From contig CALWZG010000045.1 of NCBI GenBank assembly GCA_944385965.1, forward strand, positions 1 to 64,000: a stretch of DNA of 64,000 nucleotides, given 5' to 3'. Of the stretch, positions 29,794 to 39,035 are shown one piece after another. The notes beneath the pieces were generated by a model, which searched no databases, had not been told where the DNA came from, and was given only the letters and a program-made list of their open reading frames with translations. How positions within the stretch are numbered: the stretch's first letter is position 1; each line of letters begins with the position of its first letter. The position numbers were made by a program, and so were the translations under genes. The stretch comes from an uncultured Anaerotruncus sp. (GTDB taxonomy: Bacteria; Bacillota; Clostridia; Oscillospirales; Ruminococcaceae).

Positions 29794-31891
29794 AAAGATA
29801 TTTGCGTTCAAACTCCTTAACATCAATGGGTTTGCTGAACAGGTATCCTTGAAGGTCGTCGCATCCAGTCTCACGAATCAAATCCAGTTGTTCCTCCGTC
29901 TCCACACCCTCAGCAATCATTTTAATCTGGCGGGGATGACAGATTTTAGCCAACGCAGCCATCAGCTGCTGGGCCTTGTCATTGTCATGGAGCTTGTTGA
30001 CCACATGTTTATCCACCTTCAAAACATGGAAGTTTACATCAATCAAAAGGGAAATATTGGCGTTCCTCACACCAAAGTCATCAATGGCAATAAAAAAGTT
30101 GTTTTCTTGCAGCTGCCGCAAAGTTTCGGAAAAACAATCTGGGTCATCCGCTTCCACCGTCTCTGTAATCTCCACTTCCAGCAGTTCAGGAGGAATCTGA
30201 TATTTGTCCCTGATGGTTACCAGCTGATGGACAAAGTCGGGAGTGTTGATTGTAAGCCTGGAAAAGTTTGTGGAAATGGGTACCACTTCTTTTCCCGCAT
30301 CCAGCCATTTTCGCAATTGAGTGCAGACCTGCTCAAAAACATAAAAATCTAAAATAGGGATTAGACGACAACTTTCCAGAACAGGAATAAACTTATCCGG
30401 CGGACATCCATCCTGTCCCTCAGGCATCAGACGCACCAAAGCTTCCGCTCCTGTAAGTTTGCTGTCCGCCACAGAAAACTTAGGCTGGTAATAGATATGG
30501 AAGCTTCCCTCATGGATCAGTTTCTGAAGCATACCAGGTGTAGCCAGGCCCAGCACATCATCTATTTGATGCCGGTATCGTTTGGACGGTTTCTTACCGT
30601 GATAAAACCTTTTCTTGTCCTCATACATCCGCTCCTCCGCCTGCCTGACCACCTCACTGAGGTTTTCCTCGCAGTCCAGCCAGTTGCTTCCGATCGAAGC
30701 GGTATAATCTTTGTGGCCGCTGAAAAGCATTCTCAGCTGCCCTTCCAGCTCCATAAAATCAAAGTGGGAGATACCTTCACAGATGATGATAAACTCATCC
30801 CCACCTACCCGGTAACAGGACTGTTTTCCCTGTTTTATAAGGGCTTGTATGGTTTTGGAAGCGTCTATCAGAACATAATCCCCCACCTTATGCCCATCGC
30901 TGTCATTGACCTCTTTCATCCCATTGATATTTATGCAGAGTACACCAACAGGAAGTTCGGCTTGTTTTTCCATATCCTCAATAAACAGATTGCGATTGGG
31001 CAGACCGGTGAGGGAATCCCAGTAACTTAACTTTTCCAATTGGTCCAGCGCGTGCTGTTTCCATAAGGAAAATGCGACAAAAGACGCTACCGAGTGAAAA
31101 GCAGAAACCGCTTTGGATTCTGAGCGCTCTTGGAGATTACAGCCCGCCAGATAGCCTAAAAAATGATTCTCAATCCACAAAGGTACAGCCACCATAGAAT
31201 AAACCCCTAATGGATTCAGCAATGCGTATTCCTCTTGGTACTGGCCCTTTTGGAAATCCAGCTGGGTAATCATCACATACTTTTTGTCGTGAAACAGACC
31301 ACCCCATATTTTCAGCAGCGATTGAGACACGGTTCGCATCTTGTCAAAACGTGTTTCTACCTCGGGAGCGCACCACTCCACAGCCAACTCCTGCCTCTCA
31401 TCGGCAGTCTCAAACACATAGATTTGCTGGCAGTTCAGGTACTCTCCCACTATTTTCAAAATCTCTCGCAAAGATACACAGGGGGATTTGCCATCATATA
31501 AAGTTTCGGCGCATTTCGTAATCAGGTTTTCAATCCCTGATGCTCCTTCTGAGGATTGAATTTGTTCTTCTTTTTGGGTAACATCAAATGCAATTTCCAA
31601 TCTAGCTGGACACCCTTCCCATTCAATCAGCCTGTTTTTCAAAAGGAAATGCTGGTTTCTCTGAGGGTCAACATACTCCCAAGTGTAAAAACGATCCCAG
31701 CTTAACAGGTGATTGGTACACATTTTACAAGGGGAATCCCTTCCCTGAAGAATCTCATAACATTTCCCTAAACGGGAGGTGCTCAAGCTAATATTTCTCA
31801 GCGCTTCCCAATTGACATAAAGCAAATCATAAGTTTTTGGATCCACCACATAGACCCGCTCAGAGATTTCGTCCAAGATAAAATCCAACAT
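29792..31891 (-). CDS. GGDEF-EAL cyclic di-GMP protein with PAS and GAF-like sensor part
   Basis: 699 residues, no membrane helix. About 1-115 look like a PAS domain with an unusual cluster of cysteines (CYEILQGRDSPCKMC); about 125-285 are GAF-like; the cyclase domain has an intact GGDEF near residue 363; the phosphodiesterase domain has EAL near 483 plus the metal and catalytic motifs TNFSR, EITET, IDDFG, KVDK and AEGVET. Both halves therefore look catalytically competent, so net activity must depend on the sensor. Monocistronic, convergent with the YheO-type regulator. Confidence 0.93.
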   Translation of the reverse strand: MLDFILDEISERVYVVDPKTYDLLYVNWEALRNISLSTSRLGKCYEILQGRDSPCKMCTNHLLSWDRFYTWEYVDPQRNQHFLLKNRLIEWEGCPARLEIAFDVTQKEEQIQSSEGASGIENLITKCAETLYDGKSPCVSLREILKIVGEYLNCQQIYVFETADERQELAVEWCAPEVETRFDKMRTVSQSLLKIWGGLFHDKKYVMITQLDFQKGQYQEEYALLNPLGVYSMVAVPLWIENHFLGYLAGCNLQERSESKAVSAFHSVASFVAFSLWKQHALDQLEKLSYWDSLTGLPNRNLFIEDMEKQAELPVGVLCININGMKEVNDSDGHKVGDYVLIDASKTIQALIKQGKQSCYRVGGDEFIIICEGISHFDFMELEGQLRMLFSGHKDYTASIGSNWLDCEENLSEVVRQAEERMYEDKKRFYHGKKPSKRYRHQIDDVLGLATPGMLQKLIHEGSFHIYYQPKFSVADSKLTGAEALVRLMPEGQDGCPPDKFIPVLESCRLIPILDFYVFEQVCTQLRKWLDAGKEVVPISTNFSRLTINTPDFVHQLVTIRDKYQIPPELLEVEITETVEADDPDCFSETLRQLQENNFFIAIDDFGVRNANISLLIDVNFHVLKVDKHVVNKLHDNDKAQQLMAALAKICHPRQIKMIAEGVETEEQLDLIRETGCDDLQGYLFSKPIDVKEFERKYL

Positions 31892-32180
31892 TTTCTTTAG
31901 CTCCTTCTCTAAAAAGTGGAATTCATCTCTTTTTATCTTGAGGTTCTCCTATATCTCCTTATGATTCAGTATACTACATCTGGCAACTAAAATCTATGTT
32001 TTTCTAACAGATTTTTAAATTCTTAGGAAATATGATATAAATTTTATATAAATCTACCCAAAATCTACCAAAAAAATTTGTTTTTAGGCCAAGACATACT
32101 TATGACATTTTTCGATTAGTACAATTTCATTCAAGAGAGATTCTTACCTTATTCTTATAAAGAGCCTTTTGTAAAAATTC
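31892..32180. other. AT-rich gap between the GGDEF-EAL gene and the nucleoside ABC operon
   Basis: About 290 bases without a gene. It must contain the GGDEF-EAL promoter (a TATACT lies about 70 bases before the start, without a good -35) and the end of the ABC operon, for which I see no clear terminator hairpin. GGAGCTAAAGAAA before the GGDEF-EAL start is its ribosome binding site. Confidence 0.5.
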
Positions 32181-33137
32181 CTATCTTTCCTCTCGGTAAT
32201 AATTCAGTCCCAAGCTGGCTGGGATATTGACACCCTTGGATTTATGCATGGAGCTGACCACCAAAACCAAAGCGGTAATTAAGAACGGCAGCATATCATA
32301 AACGGCCACAGGTACATTCACATAACTCTTAGGTACATAGTACTTCAGCACCCGCAGCGCCCCGAAAATCAAGGAGCCATAGATAGCGTTGGCGGGCTTC
32401 CAGCCGGCGAAAATTACCAAGGCCACCGAAATCCAGCCCAAGCCGCCTACACAGTTGCTGATCCAAACGCCGCTGTTGATAATCATGGAGCAATAGGCCC
32501 CGCCAATACCGCAGATGGCCCCACCCAGCAGAATATTGATGTACTTCCACCGGATGACCCGAATACCTGCCGCGTCAGCGGCCGCTGGATTCTCACCGAT
32601 GGCCTGCACGTTCAAACCGGTTTTGGTGCGGCTCAGGTAGAAGCTGAGGGCGATGGCCAGCACAACCCCCAAATACACAAAGGGATTATAGGAGAACAGC
32701 AGCTCCCCTACAATGGGCAAATCGCTGAGCCCTGGGATATGGATGCTGCGCATGTGAGCGGTGATTCCTTCCGGCAGCTTCAGGGTTCCGTTGGGGCTGA
32801 AGCTGAGGGCGTACACCCCGATGAAATTGGAAAGCCCAATGCCAAAGATGGTGAGGGTCAGCCCGGTAACGTTCTGGTTGGCCATAAAGGTAACGGTCAA
32901 CACCCCATAAACCAGGGCTCCCAGCGCCCCGCCCAAAGCGGCGGCGATTAAGGCGATGAGGAAGCTGTCCGAATAATACCCCGCCATAAATCCGGCGCAG
33001 GCGCCTATGGACATCATACCCTCCACCCCCAGGTTCAAGTGGCCCACCTTCTCACTGACAATTTCTCCCGCTGTACCAAACAGCAGAGGGGTTCCCGCCA
33101 ACACAGCGGCTACCAAAAATTTAATGAACAAATCCAT
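32181..33137 (-). CDS. nucleoside-type ABC transporter permease
   Basis: 318 residues with eight to ten helices of the BPD_transp_2 family, reading GTAGEIVSEKVGHLNLGVEGMMSIGA near the start and GENPAAADAAGIRV in the central cytoplasmic loop that contacts the ATPase. It is the second permease of a BMP-type nucleoside importer; its start overlaps the stop of the first permease by one base (TGATG), so the two are translated together. It ends the operon. Confidence 0.92.
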   Translation of the reverse strand: MDLFIKFLVAAVLAGTPLLFGTAGEIVSEKVGHLNLGVEGMMSIGACAGFMAGYYSDSFLIALIAAALGGALGALVYGVLTVTFMANQNVTGLTLTIFGIGLSNFIGVYALSFSPNGTLKLPEGITAHMRSIHIPGLSDLPIVGELLFSYNPFVYLGVVLAIALSFYLSRTKTGLNVQAIGENPAAADAAGIRVIRWKYINILLGGAICGIGGAYCSMIINSGVWISNCVGGLGWISVALVIFAGWKPANAIYGSLIFGALRVLKYYVPKSYVNVPVAVYDMLPFLITALVLVVSSMHKSKGVNIPASLGLNYYREER

Positions 33138-34225
33138 CAGGAGGCGCCTCCCTTCTTCCGTACCACGAACCCATAACGAATGAAAAACTCACAGCCCAGA
33201 ACAAAAAACAGAATAATGGCCTGAAGCACATCGGCGCAGTCGGTGGAAAGCCCGAAACTGGACTGAACCACGCTGCTCCCCTTCTCCAAAACAGAGAACA
33301 AAAAGGAGACAATGGCGATGGTGATGGGGTTCAGCTGGGCCAGCCAAGCCACGATAATAGCGGTAAATCCCACACCGCCCGCCACATTTTCTGTCAGGGT
33401 GATGTCCGAGCCGGTAGCCTGCACCATTCCGGCGATGCCGCACACCGCCCCCGAAAGGAACATGGTGCGCAGGATAATTTTCCGTACATTCATGACGGCG
33501 TATTTGGCGGTAGGGCTGCTCTCCCCCACCACACTGATTTCATATCCCTGCTTGGTGTATCTCAAATAGATGTACAGCACCACCACCAGAATCAAGGCGA
33601 TAATCCATCCCATTTGGATGCCCAGCACCTTGTCCAGCATGGCGTTTTTGGAGAAGCGGGCAATCTTGGGAAAGCCTTGGGAGCCGGGGTCTTTCCAGGG
33701 GCCATCCCGGAGATAGTCCACCACATAAAGGGCGATGTAATTCAGCATCAGGGTGAACAGGGTTTCGTTGGTGTTCCATTTCACCTTGCACAGGGCCGGA
33801 ATCAGCCCCCACAGGCCTCCGCCGATGGCCCCCGCCAAGAACATCACCCCTACCAGCACCCAGTGGTTCCAGGTGTCATGATACAGGGCAAAATAGGAGG
33901 CCAGGATAGCACCGGCAATAATCTGCCCCTCCGCTCCAATGTTCCAGAACTTCATCTTGAAAGCCAGGGTGACCCCCAAAGAGGAAATCAACAGGGGAAT
34001 CATAATCTTCACGGTAGCCTGTACCGCCATGGTGCTGCGGAAAGCCCCTGAAAGGATGGTCCCATAGATAGAAATGGGGTTATAGCCCAGGCAGAGGATA
34101 AACACACCTCCCGCCACAATGGCCAGCACCAGAGCCAGTGCCCGCAGCATGGTTACCTGTCTGGGAGGGCGTTCCGCCCGCTTTATAACACGAATCAAAG
34201 GCTCCTTGGAGATTTGGGCACTCAT
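33137..34225 (-). CDS. nucleoside-type ABC transporter permease
   Basis: 362 residues with about ten helices of the BPD_transp_2 family. The central loop reads GESSPTAKYAVMNVRKI, the ATPase contact. The start at 34225 follows GGAGGTGATTTC and overlaps the ATPase stop by four bases (ATGA); a 33-codon in-frame extension upstream lies inside the ATPase gene and is not real. Pairs with the permease at 32181. Confidence 0.92.
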   Translation of the reverse strand: MSAQISKEPLIRVIKRAERPPRQVTMLRALALVLAIVAGGVFILCLGYNPISIYGTILSGAFRSTMAVQATVKIMIPLLISSLGVTLAFKMKFWNIGAEGQIIAGAILASYFALYHDTWNHWVLVGVMFLAGAIGGGLWGLIPALCKVKWNTNETLFTLMLNYIALYVVDYLRDGPWKDPGSQGFPKIARFSKNAMLDKVLGIQMGWIIALILVVVLYIYLRYTKQGYEISVVGESSPTAKYAVMNVRKIILRTMFLSGAVCGIAGMVQATGSDITLTENVAGGVGFTAIIVAWLAQLNPITIAIVSFLFSVLEKGSSVVQSSFGLSTDCADVLQAIILFFVLGCEFFIRYGFVVRKKGGAS

Positions 34226-35751
34226 GAAATCACCTCCTGCTCGGTTGAACCGGTCATCATCAGACCGATTTGTTCCTTTGTCATCTTTTTGGCATCTACC
34301 AGCCCAGTGATGTGCCCATGGCACAATACCAGAATCCGGTCGCTCAGCTCCAGCAGCACATCCAGGTCCTCCCCTACAAACATCACCGCCACACCCTTTT
34401 CCTTCTGCTCATTCAGCAGGTCGTAGACGGTGTAGGAGGAATTGATGTCCAGACCCCGCACCGGGTAAGCGGTAATCAGCACACTGGGGTTGGATTCAAT
34501 CTCTCTGCCCAGCAAAACCTTCTGCACATTTCCTCCCGACATAAGCCGCACAGGGGTCTCCACCCCTGGGGTCACAATCTCCAGTTTTTTCACCAGGCTT
34601 TCCGCCAGCTCCTTGGCGGGCTTACGGTCGATGAAAGGCCCTTTGCCGTTGCGGTAGGATTTCAGAAGCATGTTGTCCACCATACCCATAGAGGCCACCA
34701 GCCCCATACCCAAACGGTCCTCCGGCACAAAGCCCATATGGATTCCCAAATCAAAAATCTCCATGGGGCTTTTCCCCAGCAGCTCCTCACCATGGAACTT
34801 GATGGAACCGCTTTCCGCCTTGGTCAGCCCGGCGATGACCTCGCACAGCTCCTTCTGGCCGCTGCCGGCGATGCCCGCTACCCCAAGAATCTCCCCGGAG
34901 CGAATCTCAAAGGACACATCCTTTAGTCCCACCGTACCATCCGGCTTATTCACCGTCAGCCGCTCCACCTGAATGGAAGTGGCCACGTTTTTAGGCTCCG
35001 GCCGCTTGATGGACAGCACCACCGGCCGGCCTACCATCAGCTCGGTCAGCTGCCGGCGGTCGGTTTCCTTGGTGTTCACCGTGGCGATGCTCTTACCCTT
35101 CCACAAGATGGTCACCCGGTCACTGATTTCCAGCACCTCCTGGAGCTTATGGGTGATGATGATGATGGCGCAGCCCCGTTCCCGCATCCGCCGCAGGATG
35201 GCGAATAGTTTCTGGGTTTCCTGGGGGGTCAGTACTGCTGTGGGCTCGTCCAGAATCAAAATCTTGGCTTTCCGGTACAGCACCTTTAAAATCTCCACCG
35301 TCTGCTTCTCGCTGACCGACATTTCGTACACCCGTTTGTCCGGGTCAATCTCCAGGCCCACCGACTGGCAGATTTCCAGCACCCGCTGCCGCAGCACCTT
35401 GGGAGGCAGCTTTTTCTCCGGGGTTCCCAGCACGATGTTGTCCATAGCTGTGAACATCTCCACCAGCTTGAAATGCTGATGAATCATACCGATACCCAGA
35501 TTCATAGCGTCTACCGGGGAATTGATGGTCACCGCTTTCCCGCCAATCTCAATGGAACCGCCATCCGGGTGGTAAATGCCGGAAAGCATGTTCATCAGCG
35601 TGGTTTTTCCAGAGCCATTTTCCCCTAATAAAGCCAAAATTTCCCCGTAACGCACCTCCAGGTCAATTTTATCGTTTGCCACCACCGGCCCAAAAGTCTT
35701 TGTAATCTGATGGCATTGAATGGCGCTGGTCATGGATTCCTTTTGTGACAT
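34222..35751 (-). CDS. nucleoside-type ABC transporter ATPase, duplicated
   Basis: 509 residues with two ABC modules. The first has a complete Walker A (GENGSGKTT near residue 42) and Walker B ILILDEPTAVL; the second, as is usual in this family, has a degenerate Walker A (GIAGSGQKE) and a Walker B replaced by VLITAYPVRGLD, but a clear signature MSGGNVQKVLLGREI. The architecture matches the NupA/YufO ATPase of purine nucleoside importers. Start ATG after CAGAGGTGGTATT. Confidence 0.93.
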   Translation of the reverse strand: MSQKESMTSAIQCHQITKTFGPVVANDKIDLEVRYGEILALLGENGSGKTTLMNMLSGIYHPDGGSIEIGGKAVTINSPVDAMNLGIGMIHQHFKLVEMFTAMDNIVLGTPEKKLPPKVLRQRVLEICQSVGLEIDPDKRVYEMSVSEKQTVEILKVLYRKAKILILDEPTAVLTPQETQKLFAILRRMRERGCAIIIITHKLQEVLEISDRVTILWKGKSIATVNTKETDRRQLTELMVGRPVVLSIKRPEPKNVATSIQVERLTVNKPDGTVGLKDVSFEIRSGEILGVAGIAGSGQKELCEVIAGLTKAESGSIKFHGEELLGKSPMEIFDLGIHMGFVPEDRLGMGLVASMGMVDNMLLKSYRNGKGPFIDRKPAKELAESLVKKLEIVTPGVETPVRLMSGGNVQKVLLGREIESNPSVLITAYPVRGLDINSSYTVYDLLNEQKEKGVAVMFVGEDLDVLLELSDRILVLCHGHITGLVDAKKMTKEQIGLMMTGSTEQEVIS

Positions 35752-35807
35752 AATACCACCTCTGTTTCTTTTTTACCCAATTCCGCCTAAAGCGGCGGCA
35801 AGCGCAA

Positions 35808-35838
35808 AAGGGCGGCCTTCCAAGACCGCCCTTATCTG
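35808..35838 (-). terminator. attenuating hairpin between binding protein and ATPase genes
   Basis: Minus strand AAGGGCGGTCTTG / CCGCCCTT-type stem followed by TTTGCGC. It probably cuts most transcripts after the binding protein, giving the usual excess of that component. Confidence 0.5.
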
Positions 35839-35853
35839 GCTATTGAGCAATGG

Positions 35854-37056
35854 TTATTTTACGACTACGTTTTTGTAATACCAATGGATACCGCCGGTGA
35901 TGTCGGAATCGGACAGGGTCTCCCCTTCCGCCAGAATCACATTGCCCTCATTATCCTCGATGGGACCGGTGAATACATCCCACTCCCCAGAGAGGATTTT
36001 CTCCTTTGCCTCATCCACCTTCTCCTGGGTGCCTTCCTCACACAGGTCGGTCAAGGGAGCCATAACCACCAGACCATCCTTCATATCCCCGAAGTAATTC
36101 TCCCCGGTCCAGGTGCCGTCAATCACAGCTTGGGTAGCGGCGGTGTAGTAAACCGACCAATCCCACATGGTGGAGGTCAAAACGGATTTGGGGGCTTTCT
36201 CAGCCATATCGGAGTTGTAACCAACCGCCCACACGCCATGCTCCTCAGCCGCCAAAGCGGGGTTCGCAGTATCGCAGTGCTGGCCAATTACGTCGCAGCC
36301 CTCAGCGATTAAAGCCTCAGCAGCCTGTTTCTCACCCTCTGGGTCAAACCAGGAGCCGGTAACCTTTACATACACCTGAGCGTCAGGATTGACAGAAGCC
36401 ACACCCATAGCGAAGGCGTCACAGCCACCAGTTACCTCTGCGTTCTCCTGGTTCTGAGCCGCCACATAACCGATTTTGTTGGTCTTGGTTTTCAGGCCGG
36501 CGGCGATTCCGGTGAGGTAACGGGACTGATAAATCCGTCCAAAATAGTTGTTGAAGTTGGTTCCATTGGACTTGTAGCCGGTTCCGTGAGAGAAAATCAC
36601 ATCCGGGAATTCCTCCGCCAGAGCCTCACAGATGTCCATATAACCCCAGCTGGTAGCGAAAATCAGCTGAGCCCCTTCCTCGATGCACTCCCGCATAGCG
36701 GTCTCAATCTGGGTGGCGTCGGTGTCGGCCACGTTGATTTTGCGGATAATCTGGTCATCCGACAGGCCCAGGTTCTTCTGCATGCCCTGGATGCCCAAAT
36801 CGTGGGTGTAGGTGTAGCCGCTGCCCTCAGCGGGGTCGGTAATATGGATAACGCCTACCTTCAGTTCCTCCTTAGGAACCGCCGGGAACAAGCCCTCTCC
36901 TTGGGTCTGGGCCTCACCGGAGCTGGAAGCCTCCTGAGAAGATGCGTCCTGGCTGGAAGGGGCAGAAGATGCCTCCTCACCAGAGCTGGAACCGCCGCAG
37001 CCAGCGGCAAACATCATCGCGCCAGCCAGCATTAAAGCCAATAATCTCTTTTTCAT
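35854..37056 (-). CDS. BMP family substrate-binding lipoprotein
   Basis: 400 residues. A signal peptide ending in the lipobox AAGC (Cys near residue 20) anchors it outside the membrane; a Ser/Glu/Ala-rich linker of about 30 residues follows, then the BMP/PnrA fold (KVGVIHITDPAEGSGYTY, and the YIDE-type pocket). It is the receptor of the ABC importer encoded next (ATPase and two permeases). BMP proteins of this kind bind purine nucleosides; other cargos, such as riboflavin, are known, so the substrate is inferred. Confidence 0.92.
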   Translation of the reverse strand: MKKRLLALMLAGAMMFAAGCGGSSSGEEASSAPSSQDASSQEASSSGEAQTQGEGLFPAVPKEELKVGVIHITDPAEGSGYTYTHDLGIQGMQKNLGLSDDQIIRKINVADTDATQIETAMRECIEEGAQLIFATSWGYMDICEALAEEFPDVIFSHGTGYKSNGTNFNNYFGRIYQSRYLTGIAAGLKTKTNKIGYVAAQNQENAEVTGGCDAFAMGVASVNPDAQVYVKVTGSWFDPEGEKQAAEALIAEGCDVIGQHCDTANPALAAEEHGVWAVGYNSDMAEKAPKSVLTSTMWDWSVYYTAATQAVIDGTWTGENYFGDMKDGLVVMAPLTDLCEEGTQEKVDEAKEKILSGEWDVFTGPIEDNEGNVILAEGETLSDSDITGGIHWYYKNVVVK

Positions 37057-37095
37057 TTTTCTTCCTCCTAGTATCTCTTAAACGTGATTGTACTT

Positions 37096-37122
37096 GCGGC
37101 GGCGTTGGGTTTCTCCCGCCGC
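37096..37122 (-). promoter_or_regulatory. GC-rich hairpin in the leader of the binding-protein gene
   Basis: GCGGCG paired with CGCCGC around a 15-base loop, between the promoter and the start codon. It has no T run and matches no riboswitch I know; in particular, no purine riboswitch core is visible. Confidence 0.3.
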
Positions 37123-37159
37123 GAGCTGCCAGAAGTTGGAATATGATTCCTTTACATTT

Positions 37160-37188
37160 AGTTTACAAGAAAGTAGCGATTTGTTCAA
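37160..37188 (-). promoter_or_regulatory. promoter of the nucleoside ABC operon
   Basis: Minus strand TTGAAC, 17-base spacer, TAAACT, about 100 bases before the binding-protein gene. Confidence 0.5.
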
Positions 37189-37382
37189 TGGGACAAACTG
37201 TCAAAATCAGTTCCTATGTTCTGTGCAAAATTTTAGATGATTTCGCTATAAGCTATCCACAATTTTATGCAATTTATTCAGAAGATTGAACTATATGCCC
37301 ATCAAAAAGGTAGAACTACAAAATAGTATGACTTATTTTGTACGACGGGTCCGTAAAAATACAATAGCCCTCCATCTTCACT

Positions 37383-38468
37383 TCACAAAAAGAACTCTGG
37401 ATTAAGAAATGGGATGACCAGCTCCACCGCTTCCCCTTGCCCGTCCAGACCCCAGTATCCACTGTAAATACCATCTCCCATACCGCTTGAGAAGAGAACC
37501 AAGCGCTCCTGGGTTTGAGGCAGCCACCAAAGGAGAAAACTTCCGCCTGGGTTTTGCTGCTCTGGCAGCGCCTCATAGCTTTTTTGAAAAAGAGGCTGGA
37601 AATACTCCTGATACAGATTTTTCTGGGGATGCTCCCTCCGCCACTGGTCCTGAAAGTCCTGGTATTCTTTCCCAATCTGAGCGTCGGTGACGCAGGCCAA
37701 CCCTGTATCCACCCCGAAAAAGGTCCAAACCTTTGGTTTTCCAAAGTCCTCCAAAGTTTTCCCTTTGGGCATAGCGATTTCGTACCGCACCGCTGCTTTT
37801 TCGCTGATACGCAGCCTTGCCGCCGCCACCCGCAATCCCACCAGGGGAGAGCGCAAAACAGAAAGCTGTATGGGATACCGGCCAGGGGGAATCATCCTAT
37901 CCAGGCAGGTCTGATACTCCCCTCCCAAATAGGCCAGAGGATCCGCCAGAACCACCTCCCCTGTGGGAAAATCCCCTTCTCCCACAACCGTGGTCTCCAT
38001 CCACTGGTTTTTCTGGAAAAGCCCCTGGAAAAACTCCAAAGGATACTCTTTTTGATTGAGAAATTTTAAGTTCTTTTCAAAGGCCGCTTGGGCAGGATGT
38101 TTGACCCGTTCCCGAATCTCCTGTCCGGTTTTGGTATCCACAAAATAGGTTCCTGTCCGGTCCTTCCGAAGCTCCAGGTCGGTTCCAGCAGGCATGTAAA
38201 AGACATCTAAAATCGCTGGTTCTATCTTGGCCAGGGTATTGAAATCCACCACCCGCAGGTTTTTTGTGTCATCCACATAGGCCTGGGTATCGGTATCCCC
38301 GAAGGCGACCCAGCCATTTCCACGGTTGCTTTCCCTGCGGAAAAGCCACTTTAATTGAGCGGTGCCCTCTAAGATGGATTTACTGACAATGGTGTCTCCT
38401 GCCTCAGGAATAGGCGGTCTTGCCTTCTCCTTTGGCCCAGTCCCCTTATTTTTTGAAAACAGCTTCAT
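37383..38468 (-). CDS. DUF2185/DUF4241 protein, possible orphan immunity protein
   Basis: 361 residues with two recognisable parts: about 40-105, with SNRGNGWVAFGDTD, resembles DUF2185; about 150-255, with TGEVVLADPLAYLGG and RVAAARLRISEKAAVRYEIAM, is DUF4241. Both families are found among immunity proteins of polymorphic toxin systems and also alone. No toxin gene is adjacent. I start it at MKLFSKNKG; a longer version adds 12 residues. There is no signal peptide. Confidence 0.7.
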   Translation of the reverse strand: MKLFSKNKGTGPKEKARPPIPEAGDTIVSKSILEGTAQLKWLFRRESNRGNGWVAFGDTDTQAYVDDTKNLRVVDFNTLAKIEPAILDVFYMPAGTDLELRKDRTGTYFVDTKTGQEIRERVKHPAQAAFEKNLKFLNQKEYPLEFFQGLFQKNQWMETTVVGEGDFPTGEVVLADPLAYLGGEYQTCLDRMIPPGRYPIQLSVLRSPLVGLRVAAARLRISEKAAVRYEIAMPKGKTLEDFGKPKVWTFFGVDTGLACVTDAQIGKEYQDFQDQWRREHPQKNLYQEYFQPLFQKSYEALPEQQNPGGSFLLWWLPQTQERLVLFSSGMGDGIYSGYWGLDGQGEAVELVIPFLNPEFFL

Positions 38469-38533
38469 CTTTCCATGCACTCCTTTCCGTTTTTGGATGC
38501 CCAACCCGCCAAGCTCTGTTTTTTAACAAAATA

Positions 38534-38575
38534 AAAAACGCCTGGACGCTCATTGGCTCTGTCCAGGCAGTTTTT
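38534..38575 (-). terminator. terminator of the HPr-like gene
   Basis: GCCTGGAC / GTCCAGGC stem, on the minus strand followed by GTTTTTTATTTTG. Confidence 0.75.
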
Positions 38576-38587
38576 CTCAAGAATAAA

Positions 38588-38836
38588 TTAGTTGGATTTT
38601 TCTGTGGGGATAATGAAGTTTTTAACCGCCTCTAAAAATGGGGTGCAGTCCTCGGAGTAAATATCCATTTTGATGGGTTTGGACAAATCTAGGGAGAAGA
38701 TTCCCATGATAGACTTGGCGTCCACCGCATAACGTCCAGAAACCAAATCCACATCAAAGTCATATTTAGAAACAGTATTTACAAAATCCTTTACATCGTT
38801 AATGGTGTCCAATTTAATAGTTGTAGAAATCATCAA
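38588..38836 (-). CDS. HPr-like protein without the active-site histidine
   Basis: 82 residues aligned without gaps to HPr over SKYDFDVDL and KSIMGIFSLDL. At the position of His15 it has Thr11, and the following Arg17 and Pro18 are Asn13 and Asp14, so it cannot carry phosphate from enzyme I. The regulatory serine of the KSIMG motif (Ser46 of HPr) is kept as Ser42, as in the Crh proteins of Bacillus. It has its own TTGACT/TATAGT promoter and a strong terminator. Probably a regulatory, not a transport, protein. Confidence 0.85.
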   Translation of the reverse strand: MMISTTIKLDTINDVKDFVNTVSKYDFDVDLVSGRYAVDAKSIMGIFSLDLSKPIKMDIYSEDCTPFLEAVKNFIIPTEKSN

Positions 38837-38889
38837 GCAAACCTCCTTATGCTTTTCTTTTTTTATTTAATCATTTCCTCTACATCTCC

Positions 38890-38918
38890 ACTATAACAGC
38901 CGCTTATCTTTAAGTCAA
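38890..38918 (-). promoter_or_regulatory. promoter of the HPr-like gene
   Basis: Minus strand TTGACT, 17-base spacer, TATAGT. Confidence 0.7.
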
Positions 38919-38925
38919 CTGCTAA

Positions 38926-38954
38926 TTGTAATTATTTCCGAAATTCATTATAAT
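38926..38954 (+). promoter_or_regulatory. mtaB promoter, divergent from the HPr-like gene
   Basis: TTGTAA, 17-base spacer, perfect TATAAT; eight bases separate it from the opposing promoter. Confidence 0.65.
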
Positions 38955-39035
38955 AGGATTAGTTTTCGAAAATCCCTCAAATTCTTTTGGTAATTTTTCA
39001 CATCAAATAATCTTATGTTTTAGACGGAGTATACA

